A DNA stretch of 64,000 nucleotides from Galbibacter marinus. GTDB lineage: Bacteria > Bacteroidota > Bacteroidia > Flavobacteriales > Flavobacteriaceae. Of this stretch, positions 8,884-17,893 are shown piece by piece. The translations under genes were made by a program, and so were the position numbers. Under the pieces are notes generated by a model. The model saw only the letters and a program-made list of their open reading frames with translations, had not been told where the DNA came from and did no database searches. Position 1 is the first letter of the stretch. The number at the start of each line of letters is the position of its first letter. The DNA is taken from NCBI RefSeq assembly GCF_000300875.1, contig NZ_AMSG01000010.1:59614-123613 (forward strand), in the 5' to 3' direction.

Positions 8884-9240
8884 ATGGCAAGAGATGAGGA
8901 CTTGAAGTTGAAATGGAACACACTAGTGGAGAAGCTCTCTAATCGTTTCTCGGAGGGTGAAGACTTAGATTTAGAATCCATTATATACCTTGTTGGAGTT
9001 CAGGAGTTAGGGCAGTTAAATAGAGGGTTTAAAAAGGATGAGAAATTAAACCTAATGCACATTGCTATCTGTAAATTATTAGAGCCCTACGGCTATTACG
9101 AGTTTGATTTCTACGATGAGGATGGATGGCCCCATTATACTGTTAAAGATCAATTACCTAATCTTAAGGCAGGTGAACAATCTGTATTAATGAAAGAAGC
9201 TTTAGTACAGTATTTTACACAGAACGGCTACTTAGACTGA
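8884..9240 (+). CDS. Conserved hypothetical protein
   Basis: A 118-residue acidic, soluble protein. The open frame extends back to a GTG at 8845, but a promoter-like box covers that stretch and the sequence from MARDEDLKLKW looks like the natural start. No signal peptide or membrane segment. The C-terminal half has a notable aromatic/acidic patch (YGYYEFDFYDEDGWPHY). I recall similar short proteins upstream of pheS in flavobacteria but know no function. It may share a transcription unit with pheS, about 100 bases downstream. Confidence 0.75.
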   Translation: MARDEDLKLKWNTLVEKLSNRFSEGEDLDLESIIYLVGVQELGQLNRGFKKDEKLNLMHIAICKLLEPYGYYEFDFYDEDGWPHYTVKDQLPNLKAGEQSVLMKEALVQYFTQNGYLD

Positions 9241-9312
9241 TCCCGAAATCTAATTTAGGGAGATCGTTAGAATAATTACTTCAAGTAAAGAAGGTATTTT
9301 ATTAAGAATAAT

Positions 9313-9320
9313 TAAATTTG
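9313..9320 (+). promoter_or_regulatory. -7 box TAAATTTG before pheS
   Basis: Exact TAnnTTTG match 20 bases upstream of the pheS ATG; no obvious -33 TTG. Confidence 0.4.
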
Positions 9321-9340
9321 CGCATTCAAAGACAAGACGT

Positions 9341-10360
9341 ATGATATCGACCATTAAGGAACATATTGAAAAGGTAAATGCATTTTCAAGCGATCAATTA
9401 GAGGAAGTAGAGAGTTTCAGAATTCAATACTTAGGGAAGAAAGGAGTTCTTAATGCTTTTTTTGCAGAGTTTAAAAATGTACCTAACGAGCAGAAGAAAG
9501 AATTTGGTCAAGTGATCAATGAACTAAAAAATGCTGCTCAGGACAAGGTAACTTCTCTTAAGGAGTCCTTGGAAAATAGTGCTAGTTCCACTGCTCAATA
9601 TGGTGATTTAACTCGACCTGGGATGCCATATGAAGTGGGATCAAGACACCCGATATCTCTAGTTAAAAATCAGATCATTGATATTTTTTCACGTATTGGT
9701 TTTAATGTCTCCCAAGGGCCTGAGATTGAAGATGACTGGCATAATTTTACTGCCTTAAACTTACCAGAATATCACCCTGCCAGAGATATGCAGGACACCT
9801 TCTTTGTACAAACTGATCCAGATATTCTTCTAAGAACACATACATCTTCGGTACAGGTACGTTATATGGAAAATAACAAACCTCCTATTAGAACGATCTC
9901 ACCAGGGCGCGTGTATAGAAACGAAGCGATTTCATCACGTTCTCACTGTTTCTTTCACCAAGTGGAAGGCTTGTATATAGATAAAGGTGTTTCATTTGCT
10001 GACTTAAAGCAAACTCTTCAGTTTTTCACTCAAGAAATGTTTGGGAAATCTAAGATTCGTCTACGTCCATCATACTTTCCATTTACCGAGCCTAGTGCTG
10101 AGGTAGATGTATATTGGGGTCTTGAAACTGAAACTGACTACAGGATGACTAAAGGTACTGGTTGGCTTGAAATTATGGGCTGTGGTATGGTGGATCCTAA
10201 TGTATTGGAAAATTGTGGAATCGATTCTAAAGAGTACACTGGTTTTGCTTTTGGAATGGGTATTGACCGTATAGCACTGTTATTGCATCAGATTTCAGAT
10301 ATTCGTCTGTTGAGTGAAAATGACCTTCGCTTCTTAAAGCAATTTAAATCAGTGTTATAG
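9341..10360 (+). CDS. pheS: Phenylalanine--tRNA ligase alpha subunit
   Basis: A 339-residue class II aminoacyl-tRNA synthetase catalytic subunit. An N-terminal coiled-coil arm (about residues 1-85) that binds tRNA precedes the catalytic core, with the conserved GPEIEDDWHNF segment, motif 2 (PGRVYRNEAISSRSH) and motif 3 (GFAFGMGIDRIALLLH). Length is normal. The beta subunit gene (pheT) is not adjacent; instead a small gene overlaps the stop codon by one base. It works in the cytoplasm as an alpha2-beta2 complex charging tRNA-Phe. Confidence 0.97.
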   Translation: MISTIKEHIEKVNAFSSDQLEEVESFRIQYLGKKGVLNAFFAEFKNVPNEQKKEFGQVINELKNAAQDKVTSLKESLENSASSTAQYGDLTRPGMPYEVGSRHPISLVKNQIIDIFSRIGFNVSQGPEIEDDWHNFTALNLPEYHPARDMQDTFFVQTDPDILLRTHTSSVQVRYMENNKPPIRTISPGRVYRNEAISSRSHCFFHQVEGLYIDKGVSFADLKQTLQFFTQEMFGKSKIRLRPSYFPFTEPSAEVDVYWGLETETDYRMTKGTGWLEIMGCGMVDPNVLENCGIDSKEYTGFAFGMGIDRIALLLHQISDIRLLSENDLRFLKQFKSVL

Positions 10361-10755
10361 TGAAAAAGGATATACAAATTCCTATTGCAGAGGATGTTTT
10401 TGTGGTTGCGATTCATCAGTGGGATGAAGAAAAGTTAAATAAGGATTGGTGGGTGTATTTGATTAACAACCAAAAACAGGCTTTAGAAGCTACTATTTTA
10501 GTATCTAAAGGTTATGGAGACGGATTAAAAACATCTACAATCAGACATGGTTTTGGAACTCTAGAACCAAAATCTGCAACCAAGGTTGAGTTACTCCAAG
10601 AAGAAGTATTTAAATTATCCAATGAGTTCTTTTTAACTTTCTTTAAGGATGGGAAACTTTTTGAGAAAAAGTTTGTTTTTGAACCTTATCAACTTTCTGA
10701 AGAAAATATTGCTGATATTCCTCTTGTGGACGAAAAAGGCATACTAGCCAAATAA
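10360..10755 (+). CDS. Conserved hypothetical protein coupled to pheS
   Basis: A 131-residue soluble protein whose GTG start shares a base with the pheS stop (TAGTG), so translation is probably coupled. No signal peptide or membrane helix. It appears as an all-beta/mixed small domain with conserved-looking aromatic positions (KDWWVYLIN, IRHGFGTLEP). No recognised catalytic motif. The overlap suggests a partner of the translation apparatus or simple read-through expression, but I cannot assign a role. Confidence 0.75.
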   Translation: MKKDIQIPIAEDVFVVAIHQWDEEKLNKDWWVYLINNQKQALEATILVSKGYGDGLKTSTIRHGFGTLEPKSATKVELLQEEVFKLSNEFFLTFFKDGKLFEKKFVFEPYQLSEENIADIPLVDEKGILAK

Positions 10756-10950
10756 GAAACTCCTTGATTTAGAAAGTATTTCACACTTTTAACCTGAATT
10801 TATATTTGCATAGTACCCAAATTTACTGGGGTAAAGATTGTTAAACATGTCGATATTCAGCGATAATAATTTATAAATTTAGTTAATTAACTATTTGATT
10901 AGCAATGTGATAAGGCGATTAACTTTTAATTAACAAATTATTAACTTTGA

Positions 10951-10974
10951 TTAGTTCGGTTAAAACCGAACTAA
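10951..10974 (+). promoter_or_regulatory. 24-bp perfect palindrome, probable GbsR-type operator
   Basis: Half site TTAGTTCGGTT, two central A, then its exact complement AACCGAACTAA. It lies 3 bases upstream of the -7 box of the regulator/efflux operon, where a bound repressor would block RNA polymerase. Most likely the autoregulatory site of the adjacent regulator. Confidence 0.7.
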
Positions 10975-10977
10975 GTG

Positions 10978-10985
10978 TACTTTTG
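10978..10985 (+). promoter_or_regulatory. -7 box TACTTTTG of the efflux operon
   Basis: Exact TAnnTTTG match just downstream of the palindrome and 18 bases before the ATG at 11004. Confidence 0.5.
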
Positions 10986-11003
10986 TGCTCGTTAAATTTA
11001 GTT

Positions 11004-11522
11004 ATGGCAAATCCATTGGAATTATTAAAAATTAAAAAGCAGTTAATTGAGGAGATGGGCGTGTATTTTGAAAGTCAAGATGTACTCTCACCATTATCTT
11101 CAAGAATATTTGCATTTCTTGCCCTGACAGGGAATTCTGGAGCCACCTTCGATGAAATTGTCGAAGAATTAGAGGTGAGCAAGAGTTCTGTATCCACTAA
11201 TCTTCAATTATTACAAACTATGGGAAGGGTTGGATACTATACTAAATCAGGAGATCGAAGGCGTTATTTTAAGATTGCCGAACACAACATGGTGAACCGA
11301 TTGGATGATAAAGTAGCCTCATGGGAGCGTGAGAAGGTACTTCACATGAAGGTTCTAGAGTATAAGAAGTTACAATTTGAAAATTGTTCATTAACAAAGG
11401 AAGAACAACAACGAGAAATGGGATTTTCTACCCATTATATTGAGTTTTTAGAAAGTATGATTGAAAGCTTGAAAAAACTTAAAAATAATATATTAATAAC
11501 CATCAATCAGGAACAAAAATGA
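11004..11522 (+). CDS. GbsR/MarR-type transcriptional regulator of the efflux operon
   Basis: A 172-residue winged-helix DNA-binding protein. The helix-turn-helix lies at about residues 48-75 (ATFDEIVEELEVSKSSVSTNLQLL), followed by a wing with basic residues (YYTKSGDRRRYFKI) and a C-terminal helical dimerisation part. The open frame starts earlier, but a promoter box and a palindrome fall in the upstream part, so the ATG at 11004 is chosen. Its stop overlaps the fusion-protein start by 4 bases (ATGA). The context says it is the local repressor of the pump, probably relieved by a pump substrate. Confidence 0.85.
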   Translation: MANPLELLKIKKQLIEEMGVYFESQDVLSPLSSRIFAFLALTGNSGATFDEIVEELEVSKSSVSTNLQLLQTMGRVGYYTKSGDRRRYFKIAEHNMVNRLDDKVASWEREKVLHMKVLEYKKLQFENCSLTKEEQQREMGFSTHYIEFLESMIESLKKLKNNILITINQEQK

Positions 11523-12640
11523 GGGCAAAATTGAATTTAAAATTATTCTCCATAGCAATAGCATTAACTCTTGGTGCTTGCGGCGGAAAAGAACAACAAG
11601 GTGCAGCACAACAGGCCTTACCTTTTCCAGTAGTGAAAGTAGGATCTAAACAGGTTGCTGGACACAGTAGTTATCCGGCGAGCATAGAAGGTATTGTCAA
11701 TAGTGATATTCGTGCTAAAGTATCTGGTTATATAAAAGAGGTGTTGGTCGATGAGGGCGAGAAAGTCCGAGCTGGCCAAACACTTTTTAGACTTGAAACA
11801 GCATCCTTATCTCAAGAAGCCGAGGCTGCTAAAGCAACCGTTAATGCGGCTCAGGTTGAAGTTGATAGATTAGGACCTCTTGTTGAGAAAGGAATTGTTA
11901 GTAATGTACAACTTGAAACTGCTAAGGCTAAATTAGCTCAGGCAAAAAGTACGCACAACAGTATTGCAGCAAACATTGGTTATGCAACTGTAAAGAGTCA
12001 AATCAATGGATATGTTGGAGCTATTCCTTACCGAGTAGGGTCATTAGTAAGTCCTGCAGATCCAACTCCGCTCACTACGGTTTCTGATATTAGTGAGGTA
12101 TATGCTTATTTTTCTATGAATGAAAAAGATTACCTTGACTTTATCCAAAACGCCGAGGGAGAAACACTTCAGGATAAATTGGACAATTTCCCTGAGGTAA
12201 GTCTAGAGCTAGCAAATGGTAGCATATACAAAGAGAAAGGGAAAATCCAAACAGTCACTGGTCAAGTTAATCAGAGCACTGGTACGGTAAGTTTTCGAGC
12301 TATTTTTGAGAACCCCAATCTAATCGTTACCAACGGTAATAGTGGTAAAATTTTAATTCCTTCAACCTATACTGATTCCCCAGTAATTCCTCAAGCGGCA
12401 ACCTTCGAAAGACAAGGTCAGATCTTAGTGTATCACGTGAAGGAAGATAATACAGTTTCTGCTGATGTAATTGAAATTACAGATAGAATCGATAATTTGT
12501 ATGTTGTCAAATCAGGAGTCGAAGAGGGTGATGTTATAGTATCTGAAGGTGTTGGTAAACTACGACCAAACATGGCTATCGTTCCTCAGGAAGTTTCTTA
12601 CGATAGCGTAGTTAAGCCACTAGAAATCTTGTTTAAGTAA
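11519..12640 (+). CDS. RND efflux periplasmic adaptor (membrane fusion) lipoprotein
   Basis: A 373-residue AcrA/MexA-like adaptor. The N-terminus is a lipoprotein signal with lipobox LGAC. A barrel-sandwich/lipoyl segment (IRAKVSGYIKEVLVDEGEKV and later VKSQINGYVGAIP) flanks an alpha-helical hairpin (about residues 95-150), followed by beta-barrel and membrane-proximal domains. It links the inner-membrane pump to the outer-membrane channel encoded downstream. Second gene of the four-gene operon. Confidence 0.93.
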   Translation: MRAKLNLKLFSIAIALTLGACGGKEQQGAAQQALPFPVVKVGSKQVAGHSSYPASIEGIVNSDIRAKVSGYIKEVLVDEGEKVRAGQTLFRLETASLSQEAEAAKATVNAAQVEVDRLGPLVEKGIVSNVQLETAKAKLAQAKSTHNSIAANIGYATVKSQINGYVGAIPYRVGSLVSPADPTPLTTVSDISEVYAYFSMNEKDYLDFIQNAEGETLQDKLDNFPEVSLELANGSIYKEKGKIQTVTGQVNQSTGTVSFRAIFENPNLIVTNGNSGKILIPSTYTDSPVIPQAATFERQGQILVYHVKEDNTVSADVIEITDRIDNLYVVKSGVEEGDVIVSEGVGKLRPNMAIVPQEVSYDSVVKPLEILFK

Positions 12641-12670
12641 TATAAGGATCTCACGATTAAATTGTAAGAC

Positions 12671-15600
12671 ATGATAAAAACGTTTATAGAGAGACCTGTT
12701 TTATCCACAGTGATCTCGATCATTATAGTAATATTAGGTGTTTTAGGGGTGACTACCCTACCTATTGAACAATACCCAGATATTGCGCCACCAACTATTA
12801 CGGTTTCTGCTACTTACCCAGGGGCAAACGCTGAAACCATTTTGGAGAGTGTTATTATCCCGATCGAAGAACAAGTGAATGGGGTGGAAGGAATGACCTA
12901 CATTACTTCTACCGCTACCAATGCTGGTACGGCTGAAATCACTGTATATTTTGATCAAGATACAGATGCCGATATCGCATCGGTTAACGTGCAAAACAGG
13001 GTAGCTCGTGCGAATCCTTTATTACCTCAAGAGGTGATTCAGACAGGGGTGACCACTCAAAAGCAACAAACGAGTGCACTTATGTTTATGTCGTTCTATT
13101 CAACCAATGAAAATTATGATGCGACATTCTTGGCTAACTACCTAAAAATTAATGTTACTCCTGAAATTCAGAGGGTTAATGGGGTTGGTAATGTGCAGGT
13201 GTTTTCTTCACAGGATTACTCGATGAGAATTTGGTTGAAGCCTGAGAAATTAGCGGCTTATAACCTTATTCCTACCGATGTAATGGCAGCTCTTAATGAG
13301 CAGAGTTTGGAAGCAGCTGCTGGTTCTCTTGGTGAGAACAATGGAGAAGCTTTCTCTTATGTAATTAAATATAGCGGTCGATTTAAGACTGAAAAACAAT
13401 ATGAGGATATTATAATTAAGGCCTTAGGCAATGGGGAGTACCTCAAATTAAAAGATGTGGCGGAGATTGAATTAGATGCTTTTTCTTATGCCTCAAGTGC
13501 CAAGACTAATGGATATCCAAGTGTGAGTATGGGTATATTCCAGACAAAGGGATCCAATGCTCAGGAAATTATTGAAAACATTAAGGACAAACTAGATGAG
13601 ATGTCAGCTACTTTCCCTGAGGGAATAGATGTCTTTATTCCTTATGACACTAACGTATTCTTAACAGCCTCAATTGACAAGGTGATAAATACGCTCATTG
13701 AAGCCTTTATACTGGTGTTTATAGTAGTATTTATTTTCTTACAAGATTTTAGGTCTACTTTAATTCCAGCCATAGCAGTGCCAGTGGCAATTGTGGGTAC
13801 ATTCTTCTTTTTGAATGTATTCGGTTATTCGATAAACTTATTAACCTTGTTCGCTTTAGTTCTAGCTATTGGTATTGTGGTGGATGATGCCATTGTGGTG
13901 GTCGAAGCGGTCCATGCTAAAATAGAAGAGGGTGGATCAAAAACCGCCATGGAAGCTACTCATAGCGCCATGGGAGAGATTACTGGAGCTATTATATCCA
14001 TTACCTTGGTGATGTGTGCGGTGTTTATACCAGTGACCTTTATTCAAGGACCTACTGGGGTGTTTTATGAACAGTTCGGGGTTACGTTGATTGTGGCTAT
14101 TTTAATTTCAGCGGTGAATGCCTTGACTTTGAGTCCTGCATTATGTGCGTTGTTTTTAAAAACACACTCAGAGGAGGAGAAAAAGAAAAAGAGCTTTTTA
14201 CAACGTTTCTATGATGCTTTTAATAGAGGTTTTAATGCCACAACAGAAAGATACGGTAGAGCATTAGGTTTCTTAGTGAAAAACAAATGGATATCGGTAG
14301 TGATGTTATTGGCATCAGCAGCTGGTATATACTGGGCAACAATGGTCACTCCTACTGGGTTTGTTCCAAATGAAGATAGAGCAATGATGTTTGTTAACGT
14401 GGAGCTACCTCCTGGGTCCTCTATGGACAGAACGGCACAAGTAAATGATCAATTATACAATAAGATTAAGGACATGCCTGGTCTTGATGGTGTAACATTG
14501 ATTACTGGATTTAGCTTGATCGGTGGTCAAGGAAGTAACTACGGTTTAGGATTCATTAAATTAGATGATTGGAGCCTTCGTGAAGATGAAACACTTTCCG
14601 TTGATGCTATTACCAAAAATCTCTTTGGTGTAGCGGCTACAATACCTGGAGCAAATATTATTTTCTTTGCGCCTCCAAGTGTACCTGGATTTGGTATGTC
14701 TGCTGGATTTGAATTTAATTTATTGGATAGATCAGGAGGAGCATTTACAGATCTTGATCAGGTAAATCAGGATTTTATCATGTCGCTTATGCAACATCCC
14801 GAAATTCAGTACGCTCAATCCTCATTTAATACCAACTATCCTCAATATGAAATGGAAATTGATGTTCCAGTTGCTAAGAGCTTAGGAGTACCTATTAGTT
14901 CGATTTTCTCCACCTTACAGGGGTATATTGGAGGGATCTATGCAGCTGACTTTTCTAGATTTGGTAAGCAGTACCGAGTGTTTTTACAAACACTTCCTGA
15001 GGACAGAGCAAATTTAGAATCACTTGATGGATTATATGTAAGAACTGGCGATGGGCAAATGGCTCCTATCACTCAATTCATTACTCTCAAAAGAGTTTAT
15101 GGACCACAGTCGGTAACACGTTTTAACTTGTATAATTCTACCAATGTTTCTGGAGCAACCAATCCAGGATATAGTACGGGAGATGCGATTAATATTATTG
15201 AACAAGAAATTACAAACCTTTCAACGGACTATGATATTGCTTATTCAGGTTTAACACGTGAGGAGGTTAATGCTGGAAGTCAAACGGTTTTAATTTTTAT
15301 TTTAAGTATTGTGTTTGTGTACTTCCTACTCGCCGCTCAGTATGAAAGTTATATGCTTCCATTTGCTGTGATTCTATCACTGCCATTAGGGGTGTTTGGT
15401 GCTTATTTCACCACAATGATCGCTGGTTTGGAGAACAATATTTATTTCCAAATTGCACTGATAATGTTAATTGGTCTTCTGGCGAAAAACGCGATTTTGA
15501 TCGTCGAGTTTGCCATACAAAGACGCAAAAGAGGAGAAAGTCTTACCGATGCGGCCATACACGGGGCTAAGGTTCGTTTACGTCCTATCTTAATGACCTC

Positions 15601-15811
15601 ATTTGCCTTTATTTTAGGATTGATGCCTTTGGTACTTGCTGGTGGTGTAGGTGCTGCTGGAAACCGATCTATCGGTACTGGTGCTGTTGGTGGATTGTTT
15701 ATTGGAACCGTTTTAGGGGTATTTGTAATTCCTGTACTTTTTGTTGTGTTCCAATGGTTACAAGAGAAGGTAAGTTCAAAAAAAGAACCATTCACTGAAA
15801 TTGAAGCTTAA
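12671..15811 (+). CDS. RND multidrug efflux permease (HAE-1 type, AcrB/MexB-like)
   Basis: A 1046-residue inner-membrane proton/drug antiporter of the hydrophobe/amphiphile efflux-1 family. The N-terminal MIKTFIERPVLSTVISIII is diagnostic, and TM4 carries the proton-relay aspartates (GIVVDDAIVVVE). Twelve transmembrane helices are arranged in two halves (single helix plus clusters at about 340-500 and 870-1030) around two large periplasmic porter loops. Length is standard. It starts 30 bases after the adaptor and is followed by the outer-membrane channel, so the pump is complete. Likely substrates are amphiphilic antibiotics, detergents or bile-like compounds, not defined by the sequence. Confidence 0.96.
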   Translation: MIKTFIERPVLSTVISIIIVILGVLGVTTLPIEQYPDIAPPTITVSATYPGANAETILESVIIPIEEQVNGVEGMTYITSTATNAGTAEITVYFDQDTDADIASVNVQNRVARANPLLPQEVIQTGVTTQKQQTSALMFMSFYSTNENYDATFLANYLKINVTPEIQRVNGVGNVQVFSSQDYSMRIWLKPEKLAAYNLIPTDVMAALNEQSLEAAAGSLGENNGEAFSYVIKYSGRFKTEKQYEDIIIKALGNGEYLKLKDVAEIELDAFSYASSAKTNGYPSVSMGIFQTKGSNAQEIIENIKDKLDEMSATFPEGIDVFIPYDTNVFLTASIDKVINTLIEAFILVFIVVFIFLQDFRSTLIPAIAVPVAIVGTFFFLNVFGYSINLLTLFALVLAIGIVVDDAIVVVEAVHAKIEEGGSKTAMEATHSAMGEITGAIISITLVMCAVFIPVTFIQGPTGVFYEQFGVTLIVAILISAVNALTLSPALCALFLKTHSEEEKKKKSFLQRFYDAFNRGFNATTERYGRALGFLVKNKWISVVMLLASAAGIYWATMVTPTGFVPNEDRAMMFVNVELPPGSSMDRTAQVNDQLYNKIKDMPGLDGVTLITGFSLIGGQGSNYGLGFIKLDDWSLREDETLSVDAITKNLFGVAATIPGANIIFFAPPSVPGFGMSAGFEFNLLDRSGGAFTDLDQVNQDFIMSLMQHPEIQYAQSSFNTNYPQYEMEIDVPVAKSLGVPISSIFSTLQGYIGGIYAADFSRFGKQYRVFLQTLPEDRANLESLDGLYVRTGDGQMAPITQFITLKRVYGPQSVTRFNLYNSTNVSGATNPGYSTGDAINIIEQEITNLSTDYDIAYSGLTREEVNAGSQTVLIFILSIVFVYFLLAAQYESYMLPFAVILSLPLGVFGAYFTTMIAGLENNIYFQIALIMLIGLLAKNAILIVEFAIQRRKRGESLTDAAIHGAKVRLRPILMTSFAFILGLMPLVLAGGVGAAGNRSIGTGAVGGLFIGTVLGVFVIPVLFVVFQWLQEKVSSKKEPFTEIEA

Positions 15812-15822
15812 TAAATTAAACA

Positions 15823-17223
15823 ATGATGAAAATCAAAACATATAAAGTTTTACTTGGTCTTGCGGTTCCATTTTTGCTACAATCTTGTTTTGTAGCTAAG
15901 AATTACGAACGACCAGAGGTTGAAACCGAGAATTTATATAGAACAGATCAGATTTCCCTCGATAGTACTTCCCTTGGAATGGTATCGTGGAGAGATTTGT
16001 TTGATGATCCGATATTAAAAGGACATATTGATACTGCACTGGCTAACAACTTGGATATACGAGTTGCTTTACAGCAGATTGCTGCAACTGAGGCATACCT
16101 TAAACAAGGTAAGGCTGGCAATTACCCTACTTTAGGTATAAATGCTACTGCGACTCGTACTGAAAATTCGGAGAACAGTCAATTCGGAAGTGTTTTTAGT
16201 GGTGCGATGACTCAGTATGATTTATCAGCTCAACTGTCTTGGGAGGCTGATATATGGGGTAAAATTAGAAGTAATAAACGTGCTTTTCAAGCAACTTACT
16301 TACAGAGCATAGAAGCTCACAAGGCTGTAAAAACAGAATTGGTTGCTGCCATTGCTTCTATGTATTATCAATTGCTTTCTTTAGATAAGCAACTTGAGAT
16401 TACTCAGCAGACCATTGAAACACGCGAAGGTAGTTTAGAAACAACCAAAGCGTTGAAAGAAGCTGGGATGTTAACTGAAGTGGCAGTTCAACAAACAGCT
16501 GCACTTTTGTACAATGCTCAGTCTATTCAAATAGATATCGAGAATCAAACTAAAATTTTAGAGAATGCGTTTTCTATTCTCTTAGGAGAACCCGCTCATG
16601 GAATTGAACGTGGTATCCTTGAGGGTCAAGAAATCACTACAGATTTGGTTACAGGAGTACCTTATTTGTTACTTCAAAATAGACCTGATGTATTAGCTGC
16701 TGAATTTGGTTTGATCAATGCTTTTGAGCTAACTAATGTCGCTAGAAGTAGTTTCTATCCATCGATCACCTTAGGGGCTACTGCTGGTTTCCAAAGTATG
16801 GAATTTGACAAGTGGTTAGATGCAAGTTCATTCTTTAATACTTTAGTTGGAGGTTTAGTTCAGCCAGTTTTGAACGGACGAAAAATTAGAACCCAGTATG
16901 AAGTTTCTAAAGCGCAGCAAGAACAAGCGGTATTGTCTTATAAAAAGGCTTTGCTTACCGCTGGAGGAGAAGTGTCCGATGCTCTATATAATTATGAAGC
17001 AACTACGGATAAAATCGAGTTAAAGGAGAAAGAGTACCAAGCCTATAGATTGGCCTCTGAATATTCGGAAGAATTACTTAATCAAGGTTTAGCTAACTAT
17101 CTTGAGGTATTGAATGCCCAGGAGAATGTACTTAATTCTCAATTAGCATTAGTTAACAATAAATACTTGCAATTAAACGCTATTGTAAATCTCTACCAGG
17201 CCTTAGGAGGCGGATGGCAATAA
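15823..17223 (+). CDS. TolC/OprM-type outer-membrane efflux lipoprotein
   Basis: A 466-residue outer-membrane factor of the NodT/OprM group. The signal peptide ends at a lipobox (LQSC), so the protein is lipid-anchored. Two internally duplicated helical halves carry typical OMF features, including AQLSWEADIWGKIR and the repeated LLNQGLANYLEVLNAQ-type helix. It trimerises to form the exit duct for the RND pump encoded just upstream (11-base gap). A rho-independent terminator follows. Confidence 0.94.
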   Translation: MMKIKTYKVLLGLAVPFLLQSCFVAKNYERPEVETENLYRTDQISLDSTSLGMVSWRDLFDDPILKGHIDTALANNLDIRVALQQIAATEAYLKQGKAGNYPTLGINATATRTENSENSQFGSVFSGAMTQYDLSAQLSWEADIWGKIRSNKRAFQATYLQSIEAHKAVKTELVAAIASMYYQLLSLDKQLEITQQTIETREGSLETTKALKEAGMLTEVAVQQTAALLYNAQSIQIDIENQTKILENAFSILLGEPAHGIERGILEGQEITTDLVTGVPYLLLQNRPDVLAAEFGLINAFELTNVARSSFYPSITLGATAGFQSMEFDKWLDASSFFNTLVGGLVQPVLNGRKIRTQYEVSKAQQEQAVLSYKKALLTAGGEVSDALYNYEATTDKIELKEKEYQAYRLASEYSEELLNQGLANYLEVLNAQENVLNSQLALVNNKYLQLNAIVNLYQALGGGWQ

Positions 17224-17262
17224 TATGCACAGATAAAGAAATATTCCTTCTATGATCAATAT

Positions 17263-17286
17263 AACCCTCGCAAATTGCGGGGGTTT
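17263..17286 (+). terminator. Terminator of the RND operon
   Basis: AACCCTCGC pairs with GCGGGGGTT (one G-T pair) and is followed by TTTATTGT. Forty bases after the OMF stop. Confidence 0.8.
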
Positions 17287-17385
17287 ATTGTAAACCATAA
17301 TTTTTTTTCAAAGTCAACTTCCTTTTTGCGCATTACCCCTTTTAAATTGTCGTAATGCACCATCTTTTCTGCCCTTTGCTTTAAA

Positions 17386-17393
17386 TATCTTTG
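17386..17393 (+). promoter_or_regulatory. -7 box TATCTTTG before AHSA1-like gene
   Basis: Exact TAnnTTTG match, 44 bases before the ATG at 17438. No -33 TTG at the usual spacing. Confidence 0.4.
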
Positions 17394-17437
17394 GAGTATC
17401 AACTCATTTAGTATTCAAATCTTTAAATCAAAATCTT

Positions 17438-17887
17438 ATGTCAGACAATAGTGTTAGATTACACCGAATTTTAACAACATCTGTTGAGAAGGTCTTTAGA
17501 GCTTTCTCGGACAACGATGCATATTCCTCTTGGATTTCGCCTTATGGTCATATATGTACAATTGATTCTAGAGAATTTAAAGAGAAAGGGAGTTATAAGA
17601 TGGCCTTTAAGAATTTTACCACTGGTAACGGCCATAGTTTTGGAGGTGAATTCTTAGAAATCACCAAAAACAAAAGCATCACCTATACGGATCGATTTGA
17701 CGATCCTAACTTACCAGGTGAAATTCTAACAACTGTGGAGTTTAAGGAAGTGATGTGCGGAATGGAGCTAACAATACATCAAACGAATATACCTGAAGCG
17801 ATTCCTGCCGAATTGTGTTATTTGGGTTGGCAGGAATGCCTCGATAAGTTAAAGCGACTTGTTGAGCCAGAAATAACAGATATGTAA
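17438..17887 (+). CDS. SRPBCC / AHSA1 domain protein
   Basis: A 149-residue single-domain protein of the START-like SRPBCC fold, AHSA1 subgroup. The N-terminal pattern (LHRILTTSVEKVFRAFSD), the central GGEFLEI and TYTDRF strands and the long C-terminal helix (GWQECLDKLKRLVE) are typical. These proteins bind hydrophobic ligands or act in stress response; bacterial members are mostly uncharacterised. It is a single-gene unit, convergent with the DUF1080 gene only 6 bases away. Confidence 0.88.
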   Translation: MSDNSVRLHRILTTSVEKVFRAFSDNDAYSSWISPYGHICTIDSREFKEKGSYKMAFKNFTTGNGHSFGGEFLEITKNKSITYTDRFDDPNLPGEILTTVEFKEVMCGMELTIHQTNIPEAIPAELCYLGWQECLDKLKRLVEPEITDM

Positions 17888-17893
17888 AAAGTT

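Noticed and set aside
9238..9268. GATCCC/GGGAGATC hairpin after the 8884 gene
   Set aside because: Imperfect arms and no U-tract.
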